DNA from: a virus
IMG/VR virus record: IMGVR_UViG_3300031688_000161
Location: 1-21,555 of that record
DNA length: 21,555 bases
Strand: one strand, 5' to 3'
Positions 15,187 through 21,032 of this stretch are shown piece by piece; positions within the stretch are counted from its first letter, which is position 1, and the number at the start of each line of letters is the position of its first letter. The notes below the pieces were generated by a model. That model was not told the DNA's origin. It saw only the letters and a program-made list of their open reading frames with translations, and made no database searches. A program made the position numbers and the translations under genes.

Positions 15187-15954
15187 TTAACTTCTTACTG
15201 TTATGCGTAGTGACCCACGCTTGTCTCTCTTGAGGGTGATGCTGTTGCTGTACACTTCGCGCTCATTCTGCCCGACCATTTCCTTCAAGGATTTCTTAGC
15301 AGCCTCAAATGATTTGGCCGCTGGTTCGTGTTCGATGTAGTCATGCGCTGCTGCGATGAAGGCGTTGTCTCTTGAGGCGTCTCGCTTGACCATCTTGTCC
15401 ACCTCAATCTTGTCGATGCTGATGTCAGGTACGTCGATACCAACTGGCTCTTCATCCCGTAGAACGTAGCCCCAGAAGTCCGACACCACTGCCCACATAG
15501 AATTGAAATACTCTTGGTTACGTGAGACATACGTGCTCTCCCATTTGCTGTTACCGAATATGACTGACAAGTAGATTCCCTCTGCGTCAGCGAGGTGCGC
15601 GTACATCTGCATCTGTGGCATGTAGAACTCGAGCGCCTTATCCATAGTGTTGAATGAGTTCGTGTGCTTGGCCTCAACGATAGCGTTGCCGAACATGCCA
15701 TCGACTGTACCCTTAGCTGGCACACCGCTGATGTCTTGAGTGTACTCAGCTTGCTGGTTCTTGACCGTGCATCCGTACTCAGTCTCGAACCAATTGATGT
15801 TGAAGTCTTCAGTGTGTATGCCGAGTTGCACTGCTATGTTGCGGCTGAGGTCATCGCCTTCGATGAGCCCTGTCTTGATCTGCCAGAGCTTTAACCATTC
15901 CCCCTGCATGATCTTCACGCAATCTGATCCGCCTATAAATCCTAATCTATTCAT
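15187..15954 (-). CDS. YqaJ-type PD-(D/E)XK recombination exonuclease
   Basis: 255 residues. GFIGGSDCVKIM at 5-16 is the YqaJ/lambda-exonuclease N-terminal motif, E49 lies in LGIHTEDF, and the catalytic core is D85 (GTVDGMFG) with E94-A-K96 (IVEAKHTN), followed by the QMQMYAH helix at 114-120. This fits a metal-dependent exonuclease that resects double-stranded ends to make single strands for the ERF annealase encoded next. The last 80 residues are helical and basic. AAGGT five bases before the ATG supports the start. A CTGC-N6-GCAGTA dyad lies 30-47 bases upstream, so this gene may head its own regulated transcript. Confidence 0.88.
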   Translation of the reverse strand: MNRLGFIGGSDCVKIMQGEWLKLWQIKTGLIEGDDLSRNIAVQLGIHTEDFNINWFETEYGCTVKNQQAEYTQDISGVPAKGTVDGMFGNAIVEAKHTNSFNTMDKALEFYMPQMQMYAHLADAEGIYLSVIFGNSKWESTYVSRNQEYFNSMWAVVSDFWGYVLRDEEPVGIDVPDISIDKIEVDKMVKRDASRDNAFIAAAHDYIEHEPAAKSFEAAKKSLKEMVGQNEREVYSNSITLKRDKRGSLRITVRS

Positions 15955-15983
15955 GTCTTACCTTTCTTTGTACTGTTTATATG

Positions 15984-16001
15984 TACTGCTTATGCGCAGT
16001 A
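15984..16001 (-). promoter_or_regulatory. Dyad operator-like site 1 (TACTGC-N6-GCAGTA)
   Basis: A perfect 6-bp dyad with a 6-base spacer lies in the gap before the exonuclease gene. On the - strand a TTGAAC precedes it and TACATATAAA follows, so it could overlap a promoter. The same core occurs at 18846-18859 and 19901-19914. Confidence 0.5.
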
Positions 16002-16004
16002 TGT

Positions 16005-16472
16005 TCAAGCGTTTCGTGTAGAAATATACTTATCGTATGGTGCGAGGTCAGCATCTGTGATGCCGTACTCGTTAATGAGTTTGTCTCGTGAGTGACCTGA
16101 TAAATACATGTCTGAAATAGCGCCGCCTGAGAGCACGGTCTTGGCAGTCAGGGCGAATGGGTCATTGGCATACGTTGATGGCGCTGTACGGGCCTCTACG
16201 CCGCTGCTAGTAGCAGTCTTGGTTGCTTCCAAGAACTCTTTAGCAGTGGGGAGGACGCGGGTACGTGCATTACGTGTTGCTTCTTTGGTAATCGTAGCAG
16301 TGAACAAAGCCATGCGCTGCTCGTTAACTCCGCTAGGTATGTTGGCGTTGATAGTGTCGATCACATCCATCGCAACCATCTTAGGCTCAAGGTCACGAGG
16401 CATAGCGAAGCGAGTTATGATGTCTGATTTGAACCAGTCCTTGAGGTAGGCCATGCGTTCGTCATAGTTCAT
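16005..16472 (-). CDS. Unknown protein coupled to replication initiator
   Basis: 155 residues, start ATG with AGGAGG eight bases upstream, overlapping the initiator's end by 11 bases. It is mostly helical (MNYDERMAYLKDWFKSDI at the N-terminus) with a flexible Ala/Thr-rich middle (about 80-110) and a C-terminal helix pair ending in APYDKYISTRNA. I recognise no domain. In lambda-like modules the gene after the initiator (O) encodes the helicase loader (P); position makes that possible, but no AAA+ Walker motif or other loader signature is visible. A structural comparison with DnaT-, P- or DnaC-N-like proteins would be informative. Confidence 0.7.
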   Translation of the reverse strand: MNYDERMAYLKDWFKSDIITRFAMPRDLEPKMVAMDVIDTINANIPSGVNEQRMALFTATITKEATRNARTRVLPTAKEFLEATKTATSSGVEARTAPSTYANDPFALTAKTVLSGGAISDMYLSGHSRDKLINEYGITDADLAPYDKYISTRNA

Positions 16473-17106
16473 CGAGGAATCCTCCTAGTTTTTTCTGTGG
16501 CATTTCTGTTTCGAGCTCGTCCTCCCAGCGTTCTTGGTTGAGCCAAGTGGCAGGGTGCGGGATGAACTGGCGTTCAGTACCCATGACCTCGCAGTGCTTG
16601 GTGTAATCTAGTGCAGCTTGGATGATGACGTTCGGGTCTTCGAACTTAGTAGCCTTAGCGAAGGCAGTACGTGCTGTGCCCTTGCCGATGCGGCGTGGAT
16701 ACGTAGACCAGAACGCCCAGAACATTTCTGTATCGAGAGGGTGTGCCAATTTGGCACGTGAAATACTACTTACTTTATTAATATCTAGTATAGTAATATT
16801 ACTAACTACTTCGTGTGCCAATTTGGCACGGGTATCGTCTGTCATTTCGTCCTCCATACATGTGATAACATAGAAATTAGATGTACCTTTTCTTTGCTTG
16901 ACCTTGATGTGACCATTAACTTCAAGCCACTTCAGTGAACGAGCAATAGATCGCAGTGGTATTTGACTGCCAAGCGCAAGCGTATCTCGTGAAGGGTAAC
17001 ATTCCCCTTGACCGTTGCTGTACTTAGCGAGTTCTATCAGAGTTGCCTTAGCATACGGCTTGTCTATCCTAGATAAAGCTATGTCTGCTATGAGATCAAA
17101 GTCCAT
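16462..17106 (-). CDS. Phage replication initiator, lambda O-like
   Basis: 214 residues. Residues 14-82 are an HTH_36-type winged helix (PYAKATLIELAKYSNGQGEC, YPSRDTLA, IARSLKWLEVNGHIKV, with the wing at KGTSNFYVI). A variable linker (84-124) contains RAKLAH twice. Residues 126-196 (TEMFWAFWSTYPRRIGKGTA to HPATWLNQERWED) match the C-terminal region of phage replisome organisers that contact the helicase or its loader. GGAGGAG precedes the ATG. Such proteins bind iterons located inside their own gene, and the linker DNA here shows exactly such a structure (see 16741-16830). Role: opening the phage origin and recruiting the host helicase. Confidence 0.85.
   Translation of the reverse strand: MDFDLIADIALSRIDKPYAKATLIELAKYSNGQGECYPSRDTLALGSQIPLRSIARSLKWLEVNGHIKVKQRKGTSNFYVITCMEDEMTDDTRAKLAHEVVSNITILDINKVSSISRAKLAHPLDTEMFWAFWSTYPRRIGKGTARTAFAKATKFEDPNVIIQAALDYTKHCEVMGTERQFIPHPATWLNQERWEDELETEMPQKKLGGFLDEL
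16741..16830. other. Candidate replication origin inside the initiator gene
   Basis: Two identical 18-base copies (16741-16758 and 16813-16830), each holding the 15-base dyad GTGCCAATTTGGCAC, flank a 54-base segment that is about 80% A+T. The copies are 72 bases apart, and each encodes RAKLAH in the linker of the initiator. The AT-rich part contains a 14-base perfect palindrome, TAGTAATATTACTA (16791-16804). Iterons next to an AT-rich unwinding region in the linker of the initiator gene is the arrangement of lambda ori. Confidence 0.7.
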
Positions 17107-17132
17107 GGTCTCCTCCTCCCAACTGGCGGCGG

Positions 17133-17363
17133 TTATATATAGCTGTCGCCGTTTTTTTCTGGATCATAGTCGTTGAGTTTCTTGTCACGATAATTATTTA
17201 TTTGATTCTTCATTGACTGCTTGTCTGCTTGGAGTGCACTGATACGTTTCTCTTTGTTATCAAGGGCTTCGCGTTGCTTAGCGATCTTAGATTGCATGAC
17301 TGATATGAGCTTACGTGATTCATTGAGATTGTTTTCTAATGACTTGATTCTCCTGTCGCTCAT
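17133..17363 (-). CDS. Small coiled-coil protein
   Basis: 76 residues, almost entirely heptad-like helix (SLENNLNESRKLISVMQSKI, later LDNKEKRISALQADKQ), so probably a dimeric coiled coil. The ATG overlaps the GcrA-like gene's stop (ATGA) and has GAGGG six bases upstream. No DNA-binding domain is seen. It may act as a scaffold or modulator for the neighbouring regulators; function unknown. Confidence 0.65.
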   Translation of the reverse strand: MSDRRIKSLENNLNESRKLISVMQSKIAKQREALDNKEKRISALQADKQSMKNQINNYRDKKLNDYDPEKNGDSYI

Positions 17364-17551
17364 GCTCGTCCCTCGCTTTTGTTTGTCTCGGTGACGACAC
17401 GATTTACTGCACCGATTACTGAGTTACGGCTGCGCCCTAAGAACACAGCGATGTCTCGCATCGTCCAGTTCTTATCTCTGAGTATCAGTGCATCAAGAAC
17501 CTCGTCGTCCTCCCACTGGCCTGTCTTTAGTGCTCCATCTTTACGTAGCAT
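17360..17551 (-). CDS. GcrA-like small HTH protein
   Basis: 63 residues. Residues 13-51 resemble the N-terminal DNA-binding part of GcrA: W13 then DDEVLDALILRDKNWTMRDI and AVFLGRSRNSVIGAVNRV, compare the WT-ERVELLKKLW and RNAVIGKVHRLG elements of GcrA. GcrA controls cell-cycle genes with CcrM-methylated GANTC promoters in alphaproteobacteria; the phage version lacks the sigma-binding C-terminus. It may bind similar promoters or be a general SANT-like HTH. AAGGA is six bases before the ATG. The match is short but supports an alphaproteobacterial host. Confidence 0.65.
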   Translation of the reverse strand: MLRKDGALKTGQWEDDEVLDALILRDKNWTMRDIAVFLGRSRNSVIGAVNRVVTETNKSEGRA

Positions 17552-17595
17552 GAGTGTTCCTTTGGTTATAAAATTAGTTTATTACGCAGAAGTTT

Positions 17596-17793
17596 TTATT
17601 TAATTGAATAGAATCCGACACGTTTACCGTCACCGATGTCACGTCTGTCACAGACAATCGGCCATCCAGCTTCCTTCAAGTCATATATTCTAGCAGATAA
17701 TCTGAAGCATCCGAACATATTCAGTGCTTCCATTGGGCTTATTTCTTTACCAGTCTCGAGGTGGCTAAGAATCTTTGCGCTTTGTGAGTCCAT
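17596..17793 (-). CDS. HTH_39-type DNA-binding protein
   Basis: 65 residues. The pattern AKILSHLETGKEISPMEALN, then FGCFRLSARIYDLKEAGWPI, is that of the small phage/bacterial winged-helix family HTH_39 (PF14090), ending with a beta wing (GKRVGFYSI). The ATG has CGGAG seven bases upstream and lies inside the end of the endonuclease VII gene (29-base overlap). Likely a transcription regulator or DNA-binding accessory of the replication region. A 44-base AT-rich gap follows before the GcrA-like gene. Confidence 0.75.
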   Translation of the reverse strand: MDSQSAKILSHLETGKEISPMEALNMFGCFRLSARIYDLKEAGWPIVCDRRDIGDGKRVGFYSIK

Positions 17794-18166
17794 GTTTTTT
17801 CTCCGTTCGTTTTTTACGTGCTCGTTTGTTACGAGCTATTCTTTTCTCATCGTCTGTCTTGTGTGTCGGGTGCAGTAAGCCACCGTGTTGTGGGTGAACA
17901 TGCCTCCACTGGTATGTTAACCAGTTAGTGATCCATTCTATCTCTTCGCCTGCACCACAACGTCGAGCTAAGTTGAAGACCTTACCTTCCATGCCATTGC
18001 AGTTCATGCACAACACGTCTCGTATGTATCCCGTGGTGTGATCGTGATCTAAGGCTGGGTTCTTATGACCTGCCTTCATGCTGCCCTTGCACAGTGGGCA
18101 TATATGCTTCTGTTGCTTGAGTAATTCTTTACGTTTGTCTGCGATCTCTGATGTTTTTAATCTCAC
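17765..18166 (-). CDS. Endonuclease VII-like Holliday junction resolvase
   Basis: 133 residues from a GTG that overlaps the previous TGA (GTGA). C23-PL-C26 and C53-MN-C56 form the zinc site, and LDHDHTTGYIRD (D40, H41) is the His-Me/HNH catalytic core, at nearly the same positions as in T4 endonuclease VII (gp49). The C-terminal 30 residues are very basic. T4 endonuclease VII resolves branched DNA before packaging; here it would clear junctions made by the exonuclease/ERF pathway. Without the T4 C-terminal dimer region the exact substrate is uncertain. Confidence 0.85.
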   Translation of the reverse strand: MRLKTSEIADKRKELLKQQKHICPLCKGSMKAGHKNPALDHDHTTGYIRDVLCMNCNGMEGKVFNLARRCGAGEEIEWITNWLTYQWRHVHPQHGGLLHPTHKTDDEKRIARNKRARKKRTEKKHGLTKRKDS

Positions 18167-18462
18167 CAGTCAGTATCCCATGTTGATTTCTTGGTTGTGC
18201 TTGTATCCCATGCGTCCTTACTCACGCTGTTCTTTGTTGATGGGCCTTTGCGTTTAGGTTTGTTCGGCTGCGATTGCATTACCTTCTCAGCTATACGTGC
18301 TTGCCAGAAGTCATCACGATAATAACAGTTCATACATATGAACCAGTGCTTATTCATCGTGCGTCCGTGGTCATTCTTTAAGACAGCAACGAAGTTCGTT
18401 ACGTTATCTCCGCAAGAATCACAAAGGACTAACCCTTTTTTTAATTTCGATTTCGTACTCAA
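18163..18462 (-). CDS. Small zinc-ribbon protein
   Basis: 99 residues from a TTG start, the only plausible start after an in-frame stop. C14-DS-C17 and C43-MN-C46 make a zinc ribbon in the first 50 residues (LVLCDSCGDN, WFICMNCYYRD). The remainder is polar and probably disordered (KPKRKGPSTKNS; three DTxW-like repeats at the C-terminus). It overlaps the XRE gene by 44 bases upstream and the endonuclease VII start downstream. Function unknown; a nucleic-acid or protein adaptor is possible. Confidence 0.6.
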   Translation of the reverse strand: MSTKSKLKKGLVLCDSCGDNVTNFVAVLKNDHGRTMNKHWFICMNCYYRDDFWQARIAEKVMQSQPNKPKRKGPSTKNSVSKDAWDTSTTKKSTWDTDW

Positions 18463-18673
18463 GAGAATCCAACCAACACATTAGCATGAAGCCTGACGGG
18501 ATGCGCTTGTGCGTTTCCCATTTGTGGATGAGCGATGACGTACATCCTATGTTATGCGCCAGAGCTTCTTGGCTTAAACCTTGCCCTTGTCTTGCGTATG
18601 TCAACTCTTGAACCAGCATCTCGTAACTGCTCGGTATGCTTACGGGCTTCTTGAAGTGCGTGAAGTTTTTCAA
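18419..18673 (-). CDS. XRE/Cro-type HTH regulator
   Basis: The HTH is clear: LVQELTYARQGQGLSQEALA, then NIGCTSSLIHKWETHKRIPS, the classic Cro/CI helix 2-turn-helix 3 layout. Two starts are possible: TTG at 18673 (84 residues, with AAAGGT some 11 bases upstream) or ATG at 18619 (66 residues, weak Shine-Dalgarno). The longer form keeps IPSSYE, which looks like a natural first turn of the domain, so I favour it weakly. Its 5' part overlaps the preceding HTH gene in another frame by 68 to 122 bases. Probably a phage repressor or anti-repressor-type regulator. Confidence 0.7.
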   Translation of the reverse strand: MKNFTHFKKPVSIPSSYEMLVQELTYARQGQGLSQEALAHNIGCTSSLIHKWETHKRIPSGFMLMCWLDSLEYEIEIKKRVSPL

Positions 18674-18836
18674 GGTTCTTGATTACCTTTCTTGCGGTGT
18701 CATACCTGAGCTCCGTCTTTGCATTGATGGTGCGGTAATACGTAGATGTTGGTATGTCAGCCGACTTAAAGGCTGTAAGCAAAGGCACATCATACGCCTT
18801 CGCTTTGTCTTTGATTGTTTGCAGGTATGATTTCAT
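18552..18836 (-). CDS. Small HTH (Cro-like) regulator
   Basis: 94 residues. VPLLTAFKSADIPTSTYYRT followed by NAKTELRYDTARKVIKNLEK is a Cro-like HTH in which the recognition helix is PTSTYYRTIN. The C-terminal 35 residues are basic and charged. The ATG has no good Shine-Dalgarno site, but a CTGC-N6-GCAGTA dyad lies only 9-24 bases upstream, as expected of an autoregulated repressor; that is inference. The last 40 residues are encoded in DNA that also encodes the start of the XRE gene in a different frame. Confidence 0.65.
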   Translation of the reverse strand: MKSYLQTIKDKAKAYDVPLLTAFKSADIPTSTYYRTINAKTELRYDTARKVIKNLEKLHALQEARKHTEQLRDAGSRVDIRKTRARFKPRSSGA

Positions 18837-18844
18837 CTGTACTT

Positions 18845-18860
18845 ACTGCATGATTGCAGC
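18845..18860 (-). promoter_or_regulatory. Dyad operator-like site 2 (CTGC-N6-GCAGTA)
   Basis: On the - strand TAGCTGC-AATCAT-GCAGTA lies immediately upstream of the Cro-like gene, preceded by TTGACC at a distance that could make the site overlap a promoter spacer. It shares TAGCTGCA and GCAGTA with site 3. Confidence 0.5.
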
Positions 18861-18867
18861 TAGTTGG

Positions 18868-19128
18868 TCAAGTCCAGTTAAGTGTACTGCCGATAGCTGC
18901 GTAACCTGCGATGTCTACCATCGTATCTCGGCTAGCCTTCTTGCCATCAGGTACTCGAGCCACCTTAAGTAGCACCATCATGAGAGCTACGTCTTGCTCT
19001 GTTATGTTTTGTTCGAGATGTGTGCTCCACAAAGAAGCGATCTTCTTGAACGAATCTTCTGGTTTTCCGTATTCATCTTGTCTTCCACCGCTAATAACTT
19101 CGGATGCTTCCTCTAGTATATCAATCAT
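18868..19128 (-). CDS. DUF6378-type phage protein
   Basis: 86 residues from the ATG at 19128, which has GGGAG six bases upstream and overlaps the zinc-protein stop; a longer open frame to 19272 is only the shadow of that gene. The motif RQDEYGKPEDSFKKIASLWS, then DVALMMVLLKVAR and DTMVDIAGYAA, is the signature of the small DUF6378 family common in phages. The all-alpha, acidic pattern resembles MazG-like folds in outline, which might suggest nucleotide handling, but no catalytic set is proven. Function unknown. Confidence 0.85.
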   Translation of the reverse strand: MIDILEEASEVISGGRQDEYGKPEDSFKKIASLWSTHLEQNITEQDVALMMVLLKVARVPDGKKASRDTMVDIAGYAAIGSTLNWT

Positions 19129-19285
19129 CTTGCTCTCCCGTTCCGTTGCACTCTTGGCATTCAACCCACTCAGTGCTGATAAATCCGTAATCATTGTCGA
19201 AGCTAGCGCGTTCAACATAGTCTTCTTCGACTTCGCCTTTGCCTCCGCACTCGTTGCAGTCTTTGTGTTCATTGGAATCGCTCAT
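19121..19285 (-). CDS. Small DnaJ-type CxxCxGxG zinc protein
   Basis: 54 residues, read directly in a frame different from the longer open frame covering the same bases. CNECGGKG (from C10) and CQECNGTG (from C43) are two halves of a DnaJ-type zinc finger separated by 25 mostly acidic residues. GAGGT lies five bases before the ATG; the start overlaps the previous gene by 17 bases and the end overlaps DUF6378 by 8. Such mini zinc proteins occur in many marine phages and probably serve as protein- or RNA-binding adaptors. Coding is well supported; role unknown. Confidence 0.8.
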   Translation of the reverse strand: MSDSNEHKDCNECGGKGEVEEDYVERASFDNDYGFISTEWVECQECNGTGEQDD

Positions 19286-19499
19286 ATGGCACCTCGTCAT
19301 TCAATTCATCTACACCTTGTGCTGCTTCCCATGCTTTCGTAGCCCGAGATAAGAACTTACCTCTGTTGAAAGCTGGGTTTGTAGCCTCGAGTTCATCTGC
19401 GATGTCGCGCAGCTTAGTGGGCCACGATACTTGAGGTGCTATTACATCAGCGATGAAGTCGTAATGCGCTCGTGTCATTTTAGGTGCTTTGCTCAGCAT
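19269..19499 (-). CDS. Small conserved phage protein, unknown function
   Basis: 76 residues; ATG with GGAGG eight bases upstream, inside the tail of the previous gene. The sequence MTRAHYDFIADVIAP, then IADELEATNPAFNRGKFLSR and ATKAWE, resembles small helical proteins frequent in phage early regions. It looks all-alpha and slightly acidic, with no metal or nucleotide motif. No function assigned. Confidence 0.75.
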   Translation of the reverse strand: MLSKAPKMTRAHYDFIADVIAPQVSWPTKLRDIADELEATNPAFNRGKFLSRATKAWEAAQGVDELNDEVPYERFQ

Positions 19500-19500
19500 A

Positions 19501-19689
19501 TTACTTACCTCCTACGCCGTCAGGCTCTACGTTCCAGATTGTTTCGCTCTTGCTGTCGTTAAATAAAGATAGGTGGTAAGTTTCTCCGTTCGATTGCTTG
19601 ATGAAAAGATTCGTAACAGTCATGTTTGAGTACACCATCTTTTGTTGAGTGACTTTAGTTACACGGTGGATTGATGTGCTTACGTTCAT
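19501..19689 (-). CDS. Small protein, unknown function
   Basis: 62 residues. The ATG follows AAGGAA, five bases away, and the end carries the next gene's Shine-Dalgarno site. The pattern is mostly beta (MTVTNLFIKQSNGETYHLSL), ending in a Gly-rich tail (DGVGGK). No known motif. Confidence 0.65.
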   Translation of the reverse strand: MNVSTSIHRVTKVTQQKMVYSNMTVTNLFIKQSNGETYHLSLFNDSKSETIWNVEPDGVGGK

Positions 19690-19698
19690 TGTATTTCC

Positions 19699-19869
19699 TT
19701 ACCAGTTGATTGGGAATTGATCGTTGTTTTCGTTAGTGATAAAACCATCAGCACCCCAGTCATCAGGGTACATGCGCTTGAGCTCTTCGATTGCTGCGCG
19801 TCTGTTCTTAGCTTTGATTAAGCCTGACTCTAATCCGTAATCGCTTTCGAAGTGATACTCGTATTCCAT
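19699..19869 (-). CDS. 56-residue protein, unknown function
   Basis: Read directly from the sequence: MEYEYHFESDYGLESGLIKA to NDQFPINW. AAAGGA sits six bases before the ATG. The acidic, aromatic-rich N-terminus and the helix KNRRAAIEELKRMYPDDWGA look protein-like, and the gene tiles neatly between its neighbours. A dyad site lies about 30-45 bases upstream. Function unknown. Confidence 0.65.
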   Translation of the reverse strand: MEYEYHFESDYGLESGLIKAKNRRAAIEELKRMYPDDWGADGFITNENNDQFPINW

Positions 19870-19900
19870 ATCTTATCCTTTCATTACATGTACATACATA

Positions 19901-19914
19901 CTGCAAGTGTGCAG
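19901..19914 (-). promoter_or_regulatory. Dyad operator-like site 3 (CTGC-N6-GCAGTA)
   Basis: On the - strand TAGCTGC-ACACTT-GCAGTA lies in the 73-base gap before the 56-residue gene. Its arms and flanks match site 2 closely, with a different spacer. TTAACT upstream is a weak -35-like element. Confidence 0.5.
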
Positions 19915-19942
19915 CTACAGTTAAGGTGTAGTTCAATTCGTT

Positions 19943-20101
19943 TCATTCATCAAGAGATTCGTTGTGAATCTTTGCTGCTAAATTCCAAGTCATTGCTGCC
20001 ACTGTAGTTATCATGGCTCTCTGCTCAGCTGGGTGACAGTTAATCCAGCGCATGATTTCGTCCCAATCCTTGGGCGTACGGAATATGTGTAAAGGTTTCA
20101 T
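19943..20101 (-). CDS. 52-residue protein, unknown function
   Basis: Read directly: MKPLHIFRTPKDWDEIMRWI, then NCHPAEQRAMITTVAAMTWN to the end. GAGGA is seven bases before the ATG. The C-terminal half is a single amphipathic helix. It is the first gene after the terminator at 20241-20269 and has a promoter-like sequence in front, so it may begin a transcript. No family recognised. Confidence 0.65.
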   Translation of the reverse strand: MKPLHIFRTPKDWDEIMRWINCHPAEQRAMITTVAAMTWNLAAKIHNESLDE

Positions 20102-20124
20102 TGTTAGTTCCTCTCATTCATTTG

Positions 20125-20153
20125 ATTATCTAGGTTACATAATTAGTTTTTAA
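20125..20153 (-). promoter_or_regulatory. Possible sigma-70 promoter for the small-gene operon
   Basis: On the - strand TTAAAA (20148-20153) and GATAAT (20125-20130) are 17 bases apart, four and five matches to the -35 and -10 consensus. It sits between the terminator and the 52-residue gene, where a new promoter is needed. The remaining gap (20154-20240) shows only a short CTATC/GATAG dyad at 20223-20235. Confidence 0.35.
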
Positions 20154-20240
20154 TGCGTGTATTTATTGCGACTGTTGCAGGAAACTGACGCATCACGGTG
20201 CTATGCAATGGAAGGTTACGACCTATCGCTGATAGCACAC

Positions 20241-20269
20241 AAAAGAAAAGGAGGAGCTTGCGCCCCTCC
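20241..20269 (-). terminator. Intrinsic terminator after the 227-residue gene
   Basis: On the - strand GGAGGGGC-GCAA-GCTCCTCC forms an 8-bp stem (one G-U pair) with a GNRA tetraloop, followed directly by TTTTCTTTT. It begins eight bases after the stop codon. This is the clearest terminator in the window and splits the - strand block into two transcripts. Confidence 0.88.
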
Positions 20270-20277
20270 CGTCTTGG

Positions 20278-20961
20278 TTACTCCTCGCGCAATCGGCGAA
20301 CACGCTCGAGCAATGCTTGCTTGCTCTGCTCTTGCGGCGTTGTCTTTGACTTGGCGTAAGGCTTCCACTGTTCGCCTCGTACTCCAAGATATGCAGCCTT
20401 AGTTATTGATCCGTACTTGCGTAGCGTCGGTATCTGTACTCCCTTTAACCTCTCGATCTGCTCTGCGCATCGGTTCATCTGGAAGATCTCGTTGTCGCTG
20501 CCCTTGAAGGTAGCCTCGAGCTGATCCATCTGAGTAAAGAGCTTAGTTATGCGCTCGGCAGAGCTACTCATCATCCAGTTGCTGTTGTTGCATATGTTGC
20601 CGAGTGCTGACTTCTGTTGGAAGTCGAGGTCGTTATATACTTGCGTCGCTCCATCGTGATCCTCGTGGGGTGTGCCCATTTCGTAGAACGCTGCGGCGAT
20701 AATTGCGATGGCCTTAGTTAGCAGCTCCTCGCTTACTCCTGTATCGCAGCGCTTCTGATATGTATCTGCTGCGAGTAGCTCGAGGTCTACTCGACGTGTA
20801 GTATCATCGAACTCGTTAGCTGCTGCATAGTCTGTTGCGTTGATGCTTGTTATGTTGTCCATTGTGTTCTCCATGTGGTTGCTTGCTGTTGATTCGCTCA
20901 TTTTCGTACCGATCATTTCTATCATGTCGTCTTGATCACTGATGTATGTTGAATGTGTCAT
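20278..20961 (-). CDS. Unknown early protein (227 residues)
   Basis: First sizeable gene of the - strand block. The ATG at 20961 overlaps the stop of a 24-codon ORF (ATGA) and has AAGGA eight bases upstream. The first 60 residues are polar, Met/Asp/Ser/Thr-rich and probably disordered; residues 60-200 look helical (DLELLAADTYQKRCDTGVSE, later AERITKLFTQMDQLEA); the C-terminus is basic (QALLERVRRLREE). No motif is recognised. Being alone before a strong terminator, and nearest the putative control region, it may be an early host-takeover protein; that is inference from position only. Confidence 0.7.
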   Translation of the reverse strand: MTHSTYISDQDDMIEMIGTKMSESTASNHMENTMDNITSINATDYAAANEFDDTTRRVDLELLAADTYQKRCDTGVSEELLTKAIAIIAAAFYEMGTPHEDHDGATQVYNDLDFQQKSALGNICNNSNWMMSSSAERITKLFTQMDQLEATFKGSDNEIFQMNRCAEQIERLKGVQIPTLRKYGSITKAAYLGVRGEQWKPYAKSKTTPQEQSKQALLERVRRLREE

Positions 20962-21032
20962 GTGTTGATTCCTTTTCTCTTTGATAGGTAGTAATAAAGT
21001 TCATAAAGTTTCATCATTTCTTCTTCTGTCAT
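20958..21032 (-). CDS. 24-residue ORF coupled to the 227-residue gene
   Basis: MTEEEMMKLYELYYYLSKRK plus four residues, with AAGGA eight bases before its ATG and a stop overlapping the next start (ATGA). The strong ribosome site and exact overlap suggest it is translated, either as a micro-protein or as a leader that couples translation to the next gene. Too short to judge by composition. Confidence 0.45.
   Translation of the reverse strand: MTEEEMMKLYELYYYLSKRKGINT

Noticed and set aside
16793-16801. TAATATTAC, identical to the geminivirus rolling-circle nick site
   Set aside because: It is the centre of an AT-rich palindrome; no rolling-circle Rep protein is present and the neighbouring initiator is lambda O-like.
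17127-17158. Hairpin plus T7 tract resembling a + strand terminator
   Set aside because: The T-run is coding sequence of the - strand coiled-coil gene and no + strand gene ends nearby.
19129-19272. N-terminal extension of the DUF6378 protein
   Set aside because: This stretch encodes the CxxCxGxG protein in another frame, and the ATG at 19128 has a strong Shine-Dalgarno site.
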